Shown here: piece after piece, positions 16,684 through 25,056 of the stretch
Layout: each line of letters begins with the position of its first letter
Position numbering within the stretch: the first letter of the stretch is position 1
DNA from: Streptomyces ferrugineus
Lineage (GTDB): Bacteria; Actinomycetota; Actinomycetes; Streptomycetales; Streptomycetaceae
NCBI RefSeq assembly: GCF_015160855.1
Contig: NZ_CP063373.1
Coordinates: forward strand, 7,378,001-7,442,000
Direction of reading: 5' to 3'
Length of the DNA: 64,000 nt
Made by a program: the position numbers and the translations under genes
The notes under the pieces: model-generated
The model's input: only the letters and a program-made list of their open reading frames with translations
Databases searched by the model: none
Told to the model about the DNA's origin: nothing

Positions 16684-17993
16684 CAGGACCCCAGGGACGC
16701 TTGCGTCTCGGTCCACTTCTTCGCGAGGCGGTCCAGGAAGTCGTCCAGGCTGCCCTTCGTGGCGCCGCGGGCCAGGTCGACCAGGTCCTGGCGGTAGTCG
16801 GGCTTGTTGATGCCGACCTCGGACTGGTTGTCGATGGACTTGACCCGGGCGCCCTTGCTGTCGTCGAGGTCGAGGAGCTTGACCCCCGCCTCCTCGTACG
16901 GCTTCAGGATCGCCGGCAGCGGATCGGCCTTGAGCGGGGACAGGGCGAGGTTGTCGGCAGCGTAGCCGGACTTGTCGGTGAACCAGTCGATCCAGGCGCG
17001 GGCCGCCTCCTTGTGCTCGGAGTGGATGTTGACGGCCTGGTTGTAGTCGGGCAGCGTCACCGCGCAGAACGTGCCGTTCTTCTGGGCGGGGAAGGGCATG
17101 AACCCGATGTCGACCGGGTCGGCGCCGGCCTGCTTCGCCGCGCCCCGCATCTGGATGACCGCCCAGGAGCCGAGCCACATCGTGGCGATCTCGCCCTTGG
17201 CGATCCGGGGCTTGGACGCCTCCCAGTTGGTGGTCGTCGGGTCCTTCTCGATGAGACCCGACTTCACGATGTCGTACAGCAGCGTGTCGGCGGTGCGCAG
17301 ATCGGCGCCCTCGGCCCACGGATCGCCCTCGGCGAGCCGGGTGGTGGCCTGCTCGTCACAGCTCACCGAGCCGTTGACCTCCGTCCACTGCCGCAGCGGC
17401 CACATGTCCTTGAAGTTGGTGTAGTACGGAATGGCGTCGGTCTTGGCCTTGATCGCCTTCAGGTCGTCGAGGAACTCGTCCGGTGTCGTGGGCCAGTCGG
17501 TGATCCCGGCCCGCTGCCACACCTTCTTGTTGTAGATGAAGCCGGGGACCGCGCCGAGCGGGCTCTGGCCGTAGACCTTGCCGTCGACGGTGGTGTAGTC
17601 GGTGAAGCGGTACTTCTCGCCGCGCTCGGCCTGAGAGCCCAGCGAGGCGAAGAACCTGGGGTAGTCCTTCTTCTCGATCACGGCCGGGATCATGAGGACG
17701 TCGCCGTAGTTCTCCGTGTTCATACGGATCTTGACTTCGCCCTCGTAGTCGGTGATGCCGTCGAACTCGACCTTCACCTTGGGGTACGCCTTGTTGAACT
17801 CGGCGGCGTACTTCTTCATCGTCCCGTCCTGCACGAGGTCGGTCCGGTGGGTGAGAACCGTGATGGTGCCGCTCACCTTTGACGGGTCGTCGGCGGCCTT
17901 GGCCTCCGCGCCCTTCGAGCTTCCTCCGGTGCCGGTGCACGCCGAGAGCAGCAGGGCACCCGTGACCATGGCGAGGACTGTACGGCGGTTCAT
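16683..17993 (-). CDS. Sugar-binding lipoprotein of a CUT1 ABC transporter
   Basis: Extracellular solute-binding protein, 436 residues, tethered by a lipid at Cys19 of the lipobox LLSAC. The mature protein has the family-1 solute-binding fold: ITVLTHRTDLVQDG, FNKAYPKVKVEFDG, PLGAVPGFIYNKKVWQRAGI, IATMWLGSWAVIQMRGAA. The ligand cannot be read from sequence. The context (divergent GH2 beta-mannosidase and LacI regulator) suggests beta-mannosides or another beta-linked oligosaccharide. GGAG lies 9 bases before ATG 17993. Its promoter must lie in the 152-base divergent region that also holds two palindromes, at 18054-18065 and 18066-18077. Confidence 0.9.
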   Translation of the reverse strand: MNRRTVLAMVTGALLLSACTGTGGSSKGAEAKAADDPSKVSGTITVLTHRTDLVQDGTMKKYAAEFNKAYPKVKVEFDGITDYEGEVKIRMNTENYGDVLMIPAVIEKKDYPRFFASLGSQAERGEKYRFTDYTTVDGKVYGQSPLGAVPGFIYNKKVWQRAGITDWPTTPDEFLDDLKAIKAKTDAIPYYTNFKDMWPLRQWTEVNGSVSCDEQATTRLAEGDPWAEGADLRTADTLLYDIVKSGLIEKDPTTTNWEASKPRIAKGEIATMWLGSWAVIQMRGAAKQAGADPVDIGFMPFPAQKNGTFCAVTLPDYNQAVNIHSEHKEAARAWIDWFTDKSGYAADNLALSPLKADPLPAILKPYEEAGVKLLDLDDSKGARVKSIDNQSEVGINKPDYRQDLVDLARGATKGSLDDFLDRLAKKWTETQASLGS

Positions 17994-18053
17994 GTGCGTC
18001 AGCTCCGTTCTCGGGACGGACGAGCACGATCGGGTTGGCTGGTTCCGAACTCT

Positions 18054-18065
18054 GACAACGTTTTC
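18054..18065. promoter_or_regulatory. LacI-type operator, GACAACG half-site family
   Basis: GACAACGTTTTC, an imperfect 12-base palindrome (10 of 12 positions) in the divergent promoter of the transporter and beta-mannosidase genes. It matches the perfect GACAACGTTGTC upstream of the GH92 gene. It is a likely site for the LacI regulator encoded at 20509. Confidence 0.55.
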
Positions 18066-18077
18066 TTAACCGGTAAA
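18066..18077. promoter_or_regulatory. Second palindrome in the same divergent promoter
   Basis: TTAACCGGTAAA, symmetric at 10 of 12 positions around CCGG and directly abutting the previous site. It may be an alternative or additional operator for a LacI-family protein. Confidence 0.4.
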
Positions 18078-18145
18078 GTCCGTATCTCGCCAACGATGCC
18101 AAGCTGGTTCCCGGGACCGGGATGAATCGGTTTAGGAGTGCGCGC

Positions 18146-20512
18146 ATGCTTCAGGCGACACCGCTCACCGACGGATGGATCCTGCGGCACGAGTCGGCCG
18201 CGCTGCCGGCCGCCGTGCCCGGCTGTGTGCACACCGATCTGCTGGCGGCGGGGGTGATCCCGGACCCCTTTGTCGGGCTGGGCGAGACCGAGGTGGCGTG
18301 GGTGGGGCGGCGGGACTGGACGTACGAGACCGATCTGGACGCCGCGTCCGCCCACACGGCGTACGAGCAGACGGACCTGGTCTTCGACGGGCTCGACACC
18401 GTCGCCGAGATCTCGCTGGACGGGCGGCCGCTCGGCCGGGTACGGAACATGCACCGCTCGTACCGCTTCGACGTGACCGGCCTGAGCGGGCGGCTGTCGG
18501 TGCGCTTCGCCTCCGCGTACGCCGAGGCGGAGGCCGTGCGCGGCAGGCTGGGCGAGCGGCCCGCCGCCTATGCCGAGCCCTACCAGTACCTCCGCAAGAT
18601 GGCCTGCTCCTTCGGCTGGGACTGGGGTCCTACGCTGGTGACGGCCGGGATCTGGCGGCCGGTGCGCCTCGAGCACTGGTCGACGGCCCGGATCGCCCGG
18701 GTACGGCCCCTGGTGACCGTCGAACAGGGCACCGGACGCGTCGAGTTGGCGATCGACGTCGAGCGCACCCGGGTCGAGGCCCCGCTCACCGTCGAGGCGA
18801 CGGTCGACGGGGTGCGGGCGCGGGCGGAGATCGACGGGACGAGTGGGGCCGTACGGCTCGAGGTGCCGGACGTGCGGCTGTGGTGGCCGCGCGGCTACGG
18901 GGAACAGCCGCTGTACGACGTCGAGTTGACGCTGCTGCACGGGGAGGACGCGCTGGACGTCTGGCGGCGGCGGATCGGCTTCAGGACCGTGGCACTGGAC
19001 CGCCGGGCCGACGCCGACGGCACCGGTTTCACCCTCGTCGTCAACGGCGAGCGGCTCTTCGCCCGGGGCGTCAACTGGATCCCGGACGACGTGTTCCCGT
19101 CCCGGGTGACACGCGAGCGGTACCGGACGCGGCTGCGGCAGGCGGCCGCCGCCGGAGTCGACCTCGTGCGGATCTGGGGCGGCGGGATCTACGAGAGCGA
19201 GGACTTCTACGACGCCTGCGACGAGCTGGGGCTGCTGGTCTGGCAGGACTTCCCGTTCGCGTGCGCGGCCTACCCGGAGGAGCAGCCGCTGCGCGGGGAG
19301 GTGGAGGCCGAGGCCCGGGAGAACGTCGTACGGCTGATGCCGCATCCCTCGCTGGTGCTGTGGAACGGCAACAACGAGAACCTGTGGGGGTTCCGGGACT
19401 GGGGCTGGGAGCCGCGGCTGGCCGGGGACTCCTGGGGCGAGGGGTACTACCTGGGCGTGCTGCCGCGGGTGGTGGCCGAGCTGGATCCGACGCGGCCGTA
19501 CACCGCGGGGAGCCCCTGGTCCGGGTCGTGGGACCGGCATCCGAACGATCCGGCGCACGGCACGCACCACTCCTGGGAGGTGTGGAACCGGGAGGACTAC
19601 GCCGAGTACCGCGCGGACGTGCCGCGTTTCGTGGCCGAGTTCGGCTGGCAGGCGCCGCCCGCGTACGCCACGCTGCGCCGGGCGCTGCCGGGTGAGGAGC
19701 TCGCGGCGGACTCCCCCGGCATGCTGCACCACCAGAAGGCCGAGGACGGGAACGGGAAGCTGAGGCGAGGCCTGGAGCGCCATTTCGCCTTCCCCGAAGG
19801 GGACTTCGACCGTTGGCACTACCTCACCCAGGTCAATCAGGCGCGGGCGGTCGCGGCCGGGATCGAGCACTGGCGGTCGCACTGGCCGGTGTGCGCGGGC
19901 ACGGTCGTATGGCAGCTCAACGACTGCTGGCCGGTGACGTCCTGGGCGGCGATCGACGGGGACGGACGGGAGAAGCCGCTGTACCACGAGCTGCGACGGC
20001 TGTACGCGGACCGGCTGCTGACGCTCCAGGGGCGGGAGTTGGCTGTCGTCAACCAGGCGGCCGAGGCGTGGGCGGGTGCCGTGCGGCTGCGGCGGATGTC
20101 GGTCGAGGGCGCCGTCGTCGAGGAGGCGAGCGTGGACTTCGCCGCCGGGCGGCGGGCGGTGGACCGGGTCGCCGTGCCGAAGGAGCTGGAGCCCGTGGGT
20201 CCCAAGGAGTTCCTCGTCGCCGACGCGGACGGGCTGCGGGCGGTGCACTTTCCGGCGCCGGACCGGGAAGTGCCGTATCCCCGGCCGGAGTTCGAGGTCG
20301 TGCTGGTGCCGGGCGGGATCTCGGTGACGGCCCGGACCCTCGTACGGGATCTGCTGCTCCAGGCCGACCGGCTGCATCCGGACGCCCGCGCCGACCGGGG
20401 GCTGGTGACCCTGCTGCCCGGCGAGGAGGTGACCATCGGCGTGTCCGGCTGGGAGACTCCTGACGCAGCCGCCGCCAGGTCCGCCCTGTACTGCATGGAG
20501 CCCGCCCGATGA
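18146..20512 (+). CDS. GH2 beta-mannosidase
   Basis: Cytoplasmic exo-enzyme that releases mannose from beta-mannosides, 788 residues, with no signal peptide. Domain order is that of GH2: an N-terminal sugar-binding jelly roll (PAAVPGCVHTDLLAAGVIPDP, typical of mannosidases), an Ig-like domain, then a TIM barrel from about residue 295 (FTLVVNGERLFARGVNWIPDD). The acid/base is Glu411 in VLWNGNNENLWG and the nucleophile Glu498 in FVAEFGWQAPP. ATG 18146 is set by AGGAG seven bases upstream; the open frame from 18122 is leader. The stop overlaps the LacI gene by ATGA. The divergent transporter presumably supplies its substrate. Confidence 0.92.
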   Translation: MLQATPLTDGWILRHESAALPAAVPGCVHTDLLAAGVIPDPFVGLGETEVAWVGRRDWTYETDLDAASAHTAYEQTDLVFDGLDTVAEISLDGRPLGRVRNMHRSYRFDVTGLSGRLSVRFASAYAEAEAVRGRLGERPAAYAEPYQYLRKMACSFGWDWGPTLVTAGIWRPVRLEHWSTARIARVRPLVTVEQGTGRVELAIDVERTRVEAPLTVEATVDGVRARAEIDGTSGAVRLEVPDVRLWWPRGYGEQPLYDVELTLLHGEDALDVWRRRIGFRTVALDRRADADGTGFTLVVNGERLFARGVNWIPDDVFPSRVTRERYRTRLRQAAAAGVDLVRIWGGGIYESEDFYDACDELGLLVWQDFPFACAAYPEEQPLRGEVEAEARENVVRLMPHPSLVLWNGNNENLWGFRDWGWEPRLAGDSWGEGYYLGVLPRVVAELDPTRPYTAGSPWSGSWDRHPNDPAHGTHHSWEVWNREDYAEYRADVPRFVAEFGWQAPPAYATLRRALPGEELAADSPGMLHHQKAEDGNGKLRRGLERHFAFPEGDFDRWHYLTQVNQARAVAAGIEHWRSHWPVCAGTVVWQLNDCWPVTSWAAIDGDGREKPLYHELRRLYADRLLTLQGRELAVVNQAAEAWAGAVRLRRMSVEGAVVEEASVDFAAGRRAVDRVAVPKELEPVGPKEFLVADADGLRAVHFPAPDREVPYPRPEFEVVLVPGGISVTARTLVRDLLLQADRLHPDARADRGLVTLLPGEEVTIGVSGWETPDAAAARSALYCMEPAR

Positions 20513-21546
20513 CAGGACTCTCAGGTCCTCGCGTCACCATCAAGGATGTCGCCGCGCGCGCCGGGGTGTCCAAGGGTGCCGTGTCCCTCGCCTTCAACCA
20601 CAAGCCGGGGCTGTCCGAGGCGACCCGGGACCGGATCTTCCGGGCCGCGCGGGAGCTGGGCTGGGCGCCCAACCTCACGGCGCGGACGCTGGCCGGATCG
20701 CGGGTGGACGTGGTGGGTCTCGCGGTCTGCCGGCCGGCGCGGATGCTGGGCCTCGAACCCTTCTACATGGAGTTCGTCTCGGGCGTGGAGAGCGTGCTGA
20801 CCGAGCACTCGTGCTCGCTGCTGCTGCGGCTCGTGCGGACCGTGGAGGAGGAGGCCGGGCTCCAGGAGTCGTGGTGGCGGGGGCGGCAGATCGGCGGGTC
20901 GATCCTGGTCGACTTCCGCGCGGACGATCCGCGGGTGGCGGTGGCGCGACGGCTCGGGATGCCGGTGGTGGCGGTCGGGCATCCGTCGCTGACCGGCGGG
21001 CTGACGTCGGTGTGGACCGATGACGCCACCGCCGTGACGGAGGCGGTGCGGTACCTGGCGGCACTGGGGCATCGGCGAATCGCGCGGGTGGGCGGGGCGG
21101 CGGCGCTGGGTCACACCGCCATCCGTACGGCCGCCTTCGACGAGGCGGCGCGGGCGCTGGAGCTGGCCGGGGCGCTGCAGGTCGCGACCGACTTCTCCGG
21201 GGACGCGGGGGCGCGGGCCACGAGGTCGCTGCTGACGGCGGCGCCCGCGGACCGGCCGACGGCCATCGTCTACGACAACGACATCATGGCGGTGGCCGGG
21301 CTGTCGGTGGCGGCCGAGATGGGGCTGCGGGTGCCCGAAGAGGTGTCGCTGCTGGCGTGGGACGACTCGCAGCTGTGCCGGCTGACCCATCCGACCCTGT
21401 CCGCGATGAGCCATGACGTGCACGGGTTCGGGGCGGAGGTGGCCCGGACCCTGTTCGGGGTGATCACGGGAGACGGGCCCGGGTCGCATCCCGTGCCCAC
21501 TCCGGTACTGACCCCGAGAGGCTCGACGGCTCCGCCGAAGGTGTGA
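20509..21546 (+). CDS. LacI-family transcriptional regulator
   Basis: 345-residue repressor. The LacI helix-turn-helix with hinge covers residues 9-60: VTIKDVAARAGVSKGAVSLAF, then SEATRDRIFRAARELGW and the hinge ARTLAGSR. The periplasmic-binding-like effector domain follows, with SVWTDDATAVTEAVRYLAALGHRRIARVGG and AIVYDNDIMAVAGLSVAAEMG. It is translationally coupled to the beta-mannosidase (ATGA overlap), so it most likely controls that gene and the divergent transporter through the palindromes near 18054-18077. The effector is probably a mannoside, by inference. Similar half-sites at 49456 and 62739-62796 raise the possibility that it also acts on distant mannan or glycan genes. Confidence 0.92.
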   Translation: MTGLSGPRVTIKDVAARAGVSKGAVSLAFNHKPGLSEATRDRIFRAARELGWAPNLTARTLAGSRVDVVGLAVCRPARMLGLEPFYMEFVSGVESVLTEHSCSLLLRLVRTVEEEAGLQESWWRGRQIGGSILVDFRADDPRVAVARRLGMPVVAVGHPSLTGGLTSVWTDDATAVTEAVRYLAALGHRRIARVGGAAALGHTAIRTAAFDEAARALELAGALQVATDFSGDAGARATRSLLTAAPADRPTAIVYDNDIMAVAGLSVAAEMGLRVPEEVSLLAWDDSQLCRLTHPTLSAMSHDVHGFGAEVARTLFGVITGDGPGSHPVPTPVLTPRGSTAPPKV

Positions 21547-21584
21547 CCTTCGCCGCTTGGGCCCCCGGGACTGTGCAGCTACGT

Positions 21585-21596
21585 TACTCATAAGTA
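21585..21596. promoter_or_regulatory. Candidate operator in the fadA promoter (TACT-N4-AGTA)
   Basis: Inverted repeat TACT CATA AGTA about 55 bases before the thiolase start. It resembles TetR-type acyl-CoA-responsive operators of actinobacterial beta-oxidation genes in shape, but no regulator gene is beside it. Confidence 0.4.
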
Positions 21597-21605
21597 GCAT
21601 GGCCA

Positions 21606-21619
21606 TGAGCAAGCGCTCA
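21606..21619. promoter_or_regulatory. Second candidate operator (TGAGC-N4-GCTCA)
   Basis: TGAGC AAGC GCTCA, a 14-base inverted repeat 30 bases before the fadA start, between the first palindrome and the ribosome binding site. It contains the AGCGCT core common in TetR operators. Confidence 0.35.
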
Positions 21620-21648
21620 GCGTCCCGCACCTCTGGAGGAGAGCCATC

Positions 21649-22875
21649 GTGCCTCGTACCCTCAGGGACGTCGTCTTCGTCGACGGCGTCCGCACCCCGT
21701 TCGGCAAGGCGGGCCCGAAGGGCATCTACCACGAGACCCGTGCCGACGACCTTGTCGTGAAGGCCATCCGGGAGCTGCTGCGCCGCAACCCCGGTCTCGA
21801 CCCGAAGCAGATCGACGAGGTCGCCATCGCCGCGACCACGCAGATTGGCGACCAGGGCCTGACCATCGGCCGTACGGCGGGCATCCTCGCCGGACTCCCC
21901 CAGTCGGTGCCCGGCTACTCCATCGACCGCATGTGCGCCGGCGCCCTGACCGCCGTGACGACCACCGCCGGTTCGATCGCCTTCGGCGCCTACGACGCCG
22001 TCATCGCCGGTGGTGTCGAGCACATGGGCCGGCACCCGATGGGCGAGGGCGTGGACCCGAACCCGCGCTTCGTCAGCGAGAAGCTGGTCGACGAGTCCGC
22101 CCTGTTCATGGGCATGACCGCGGAGAACCTGCACGACCGGTACCCGCAGATCACCAAGCAGCGCGCCGACGAGTACGCCGTGCGCTCGCAGGAGAAGGCC
22201 GCCAAGGCGTACGCCAACGGCAAGATCCAGGCCGACCTGGTGCCGATCTCGGTACGCCGCACCAACCCGGAGGCCGGCGAGACCGGCTGGGGCCTGGTCA
22301 CGGCCGACGAGCCGATGCGCCCGGGGACCACCCTGGAGAACCTGGCCGGCCTGAAGACCCCGTTCCGCGTCCACGGCCGGGTCACGGCCGGCAACGCGGC
22401 CGGTCTGAACGACGGTGCCACCGCCTCGATCATCGCCTCCGAGGACTTCGCCCGCGAGCACGACCTCCCGGTGAAGATGCGCCTGGTCTCCTACGCCTTC
22501 GCGGGCGTGGAGCCGGAGGTCATGGGCTACGGCCCGATCCCGGCCACGGAGAAGGCCCTCGCCAAGGCGGGCCTGTCCATCGAGGACATCAACCTCTTCG
22601 AGATCAACGAGGCCTTCGCCGTCCAGGTCCTGGCCTTCCTCGACCACTACGGCATCGCGGACGACGACGAGCGCGTCAACCAGTACGGCGGCGCCATCGC
22701 GTTCGGCCACCCGCTGGCCTCCTCCGGCGTGCGTCTGATGACGCAGCTGGCCCGCCAGTTCGAGGAGCAGCCGAACGTCCGCTACGGCCTGACCACCATG
22801 TGCGTCGGCTTCGGCATGGGCGCGACGGTCATCTGGGAGAACCCGCACTTCGAGAACGCCGGAGGCAGCAAGTGA
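21649..22875 (+). CDS. fadA: Acetyl-CoA acyltransferase (thiolase) FadA
   Basis: Thiolytic cleavage of 3-ketoacyl-CoA, the last step of beta-oxidation. The 408-residue protein has the nucleophile Cys96 in SIDRMCAGAL, His354 in GGAIAFGHPLASSG and the proton-shuttling Cys385 in TTMCVGFGMG. The usual HPLGASG and CxGGG motifs are slightly altered (HPLASSG, CVGFGMG), as in FadA partners of actinobacterial FadB complexes. The start is GTG 21649, after GGAGGAG. It overlaps the next gene by GTGA, so the two subunits of the trifunctional-type complex are made together. Confidence 0.94.
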   Translation: MPRTLRDVVFVDGVRTPFGKAGPKGIYHETRADDLVVKAIRELLRRNPGLDPKQIDEVAIAATTQIGDQGLTIGRTAGILAGLPQSVPGYSIDRMCAGALTAVTTTAGSIAFGAYDAVIAGGVEHMGRHPMGEGVDPNPRFVSEKLVDESALFMGMTAENLHDRYPQITKQRADEYAVRSQEKAAKAYANGKIQADLVPISVRRTNPEAGETGWGLVTADEPMRPGTTLENLAGLKTPFRVHGRVTAGNAAGLNDGATASIIASEDFAREHDLPVKMRLVSYAFAGVEPEVMGYGPIPATEKALAKAGLSIEDINLFEINEAFAVQVLAFLDHYGIADDDERVNQYGGAIAFGHPLASSGVRLMTQLARQFEEQPNVRYGLTTMCVGFGMGATVIWENPHFENAGGSK

Positions 22876-25001
22876 GCACCACCGCTGAGCTTTTGAAGGG
22901 TGCGGCCGAGCTGTTCCCCGACGAGGTCGTGACGTCCGCGCACGTACGCCACCTCGACCTGCCGTCCGGCGCCGGGCGCTTCGCCCTGATCACGCTGGAC
23001 AACGGCTTCGACCACACCAAGCCGACCACCTTCGGCCCGGCCTCGCTGGCGAACCTCAACACCGCGATCGACCAGGTCGAGGCGGAGGCCGCGGCGGGCG
23101 ACATCGTCGGCGTCGGCATCACCGGCAAGCCGTTCATCTTCGCCGTCGGCGCCGACCTCAAGGGCGTCGAGCTGCTGAAGGAGCACGAGGACGCGCTGGC
23201 CATCGGCAAGGGCGGCCACGAGGTCTTCAAGCGCCTCGCGGCCCTCGCGGTGCCGACCTTCGCGTACTACAACGGCGCCGCGATGGGCGGCGGCGTCGAG
23301 GTCGGTCTGCACTGCAAGTACCGGACCGTCTCCAAGGCGCTCCCGGCCTTCTCCCTCCCCGAGGTGTTCCTGGGCCTGGTCCCAGGCTGGGGCGGCTGCA
23401 CGCTGCTGCCGAACCTGATCGGCGCCGACAAGGCCGTCTCGGTGATCATCGAGAACAGCCTCAACCAGAACAAGCAGCTCAAGGGCCAGCAGGTCTACGA
23501 CCTGGGCATCGCCGACGCCATCTTCGAGGGCGCCGACTTCCTCGAGCAGTCGCTGATCTGGACGGCGGGCGTCCTCAAGGGCGACATCGAGGTCGAGCGT
23601 CCGGTGATCGACCGTGGTGAGGCCTGGGACCAGGCCGTCGCCAAGGGCCGCTTCATCGCCGACGGCAAGGTGCACGGCGCGGCCCCCGCCGCCTACCGTG
23701 CGCTGGACATCGTCGCCGCCGCCAAGAACGGTGACCTGCAGCAGGGTTACGACGCCGAGGACAAGGCCCTCGCCGACCTGATCATGGGCGGCGAGCTGCG
23801 GGCCGGCATCTACGCCTTCAACCTGGTGCAGAAGCGCGGCAAGCGCCCGGCCGGTGCCCCGGACAAGAACCTGGCGCGTCCGGTCACCAAGGTGGGCGTG
23901 GTCGGCGCGGGCCTGATGGCCTCGCAGCTGGCGCTGCTCTTCCTGCGCCGCCTGGAGGTGCCGGTCGTGCTGACCGACATCGACCAGGAGCGCGTCGACA
24001 AGGGTGTGGGCTACGTCCACGCCGAGATCGACAAGCTGCTCGGCAAGGGCCGTATCAACCAGGACAAGGCCAACCGCCTCAAGGCCCTGGTCACCGGTGT
24101 GCTGGACAAGGCCGAGGGCTTCGCGGACGCCGACTTCGTCATCGAGGCCGTCTTCGAGGAGATCGGCGTCAAGCAGCAGGTGTTCGCGGAGGTCGAGGCG
24201 GTCGCCCCGGCGCACGCGATCTTCGCCACCAACACCTCTTCGCTGTCGGTCTCCGAGATGGCGTCGAAGCTGAAGCACCCCGAGCGGGTCGTCGGCTTCC
24301 ACTTCTTCAACCCGGTCGCGGTGCTGCCGCTGCTGGAGATCGTCCGCGGCGAGCAGACGGACGACGCCTCGCTGGCGACCGCTTTCGCGGTGGCCAAGAA
24401 GCTGAAGAAGACCGCGGTCCTCACCAAGGACGCCCCGGCGTTCGTCGTGAACCGCATCCTCACCCGCTTCATGGGCGAGATCCAGAACGTCATCGACGAG
24501 GGCACCCCGGTCGAGGTCGCCGAGAAGGCCGTCGAGCCGCTGGGCCTGCCGATGTCCCCGCTGGTGCTGCTTGAGCTGGTCGGCCCGGCGATCGGCCTGC
24601 ACGTCTCGGAGACCCTCAACCGGGCCTTCCCGGACCGCTTCAAGGTCTCCCCGAACCTCGCGGCCGTCGTCAAGGCGGGCAAGCGCGGCTTCTACGTCTA
24701 CGACTCCGGCAAGCCGGAGCTGGACCCGGAGGTCGCCGCGCTGCTGAAGCAGGGCGACGTGGTCCTCACCGAGGAGCAGGTCCGCGACCGGGTCCTGGAC
24801 GCGGTGGCGCAGGAGATCGGGCTCATGCTCGACGAGGGCGTCGTCGCCGAGGCCCAGGACATCGACCTCTGCCTGATCACGGGCGCCGGCTGGCCCTTCC
24901 ACCTGGGCGGCATCACGCCGTACCTGGACCGCGAGGGCGTCTCGGAGCGCGTGAACGGCAAGAAGTTCCTGGCCCCGGGCGTGGCGTCGGTTCCCGCGTA
25001 A
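22872..25001 (+). CDS. fadB: Fatty oxidation complex FadB: enoyl-CoA hydratase / 3-hydroxyacyl-CoA dehydrogenase
   Basis: Bifunctional beta-oxidation enzyme, 709 residues. The N-terminal crotonase domain (about 1-300) contains GVGITGKPFIFAVGADLKG, YYNGAAMGGGVEVGLHCKYR and SLPEVFLGLVPGWGG with the catalytic Glu. The C-terminal dehydrogenase (from about 335) begins VTKVGVVGAGLMASQLA and includes ATNTSSLSVSEMASKLKHPERVVGFHFFNPV with the catalytic His. Two C-terminal helical domains follow. The NAD motif reads GAGLMAS instead of GAGTMGS. The start is GTG 22872, six bases after GGAGG and overlapping the fadA stop; the open frame further upstream is antisense-like shadow. A strong palindromic terminator ends the operon. 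Confidence 0.95.
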   Translation: MSTTAELLKGAAELFPDEVVTSAHVRHLDLPSGAGRFALITLDNGFDHTKPTTFGPASLANLNTAIDQVEAEAAAGDIVGVGITGKPFIFAVGADLKGVELLKEHEDALAIGKGGHEVFKRLAALAVPTFAYYNGAAMGGGVEVGLHCKYRTVSKALPAFSLPEVFLGLVPGWGGCTLLPNLIGADKAVSVIIENSLNQNKQLKGQQVYDLGIADAIFEGADFLEQSLIWTAGVLKGDIEVERPVIDRGEAWDQAVAKGRFIADGKVHGAAPAAYRALDIVAAAKNGDLQQGYDAEDKALADLIMGGELRAGIYAFNLVQKRGKRPAGAPDKNLARPVTKVGVVGAGLMASQLALLFLRRLEVPVVLTDIDQERVDKGVGYVHAEIDKLLGKGRINQDKANRLKALVTGVLDKAEGFADADFVIEAVFEEIGVKQQVFAEVEAVAPAHAIFATNTSSLSVSEMASKLKHPERVVGFHFFNPVAVLPLLEIVRGEQTDDASLATAFAVAKKLKKTAVLTKDAPAFVVNRILTRFMGEIQNVIDEGTPVEVAEKAVEPLGLPMSPLVLLELVGPAIGLHVSETLNRAFPDRFKVSPNLAAVVKAGKRGFYVYDSGKPELDPEVAALLKQGDVVLTEEQVRDRVLDAVAQEIGLMLDEGVVAEAQDIDLCLITGAGWPFHLGGITPYLDREGVSERVNGKKFLAPGVASVPA

Positions 25002-25018
25002 CGGGCGTACGGGTGTGA

Positions 25019-25048
25019 AGAGGGCCTCCGCCGCGGCGGAGGCCCTCT
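25019..25048. terminator. 30-base palindromic terminator of fadAB
   Basis: Perfect palindrome (arms 25019-25033 and 25034-25048) centred on CCG/CGG, 18 bases after the fadB stop and 8 bases before the convergent Asp2-like gene ends. It can serve both genes. Confidence 0.85.
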
Positions 25049-25056
25049 GTCGTCGG

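Noticed and set aside
21933..22871. N-terminal extension of the fadB frame through fadA
   Set aside because: It lies inside fadA in another frame; GTG 22872 has a proper ribosome binding site and the FadB domains begin there.
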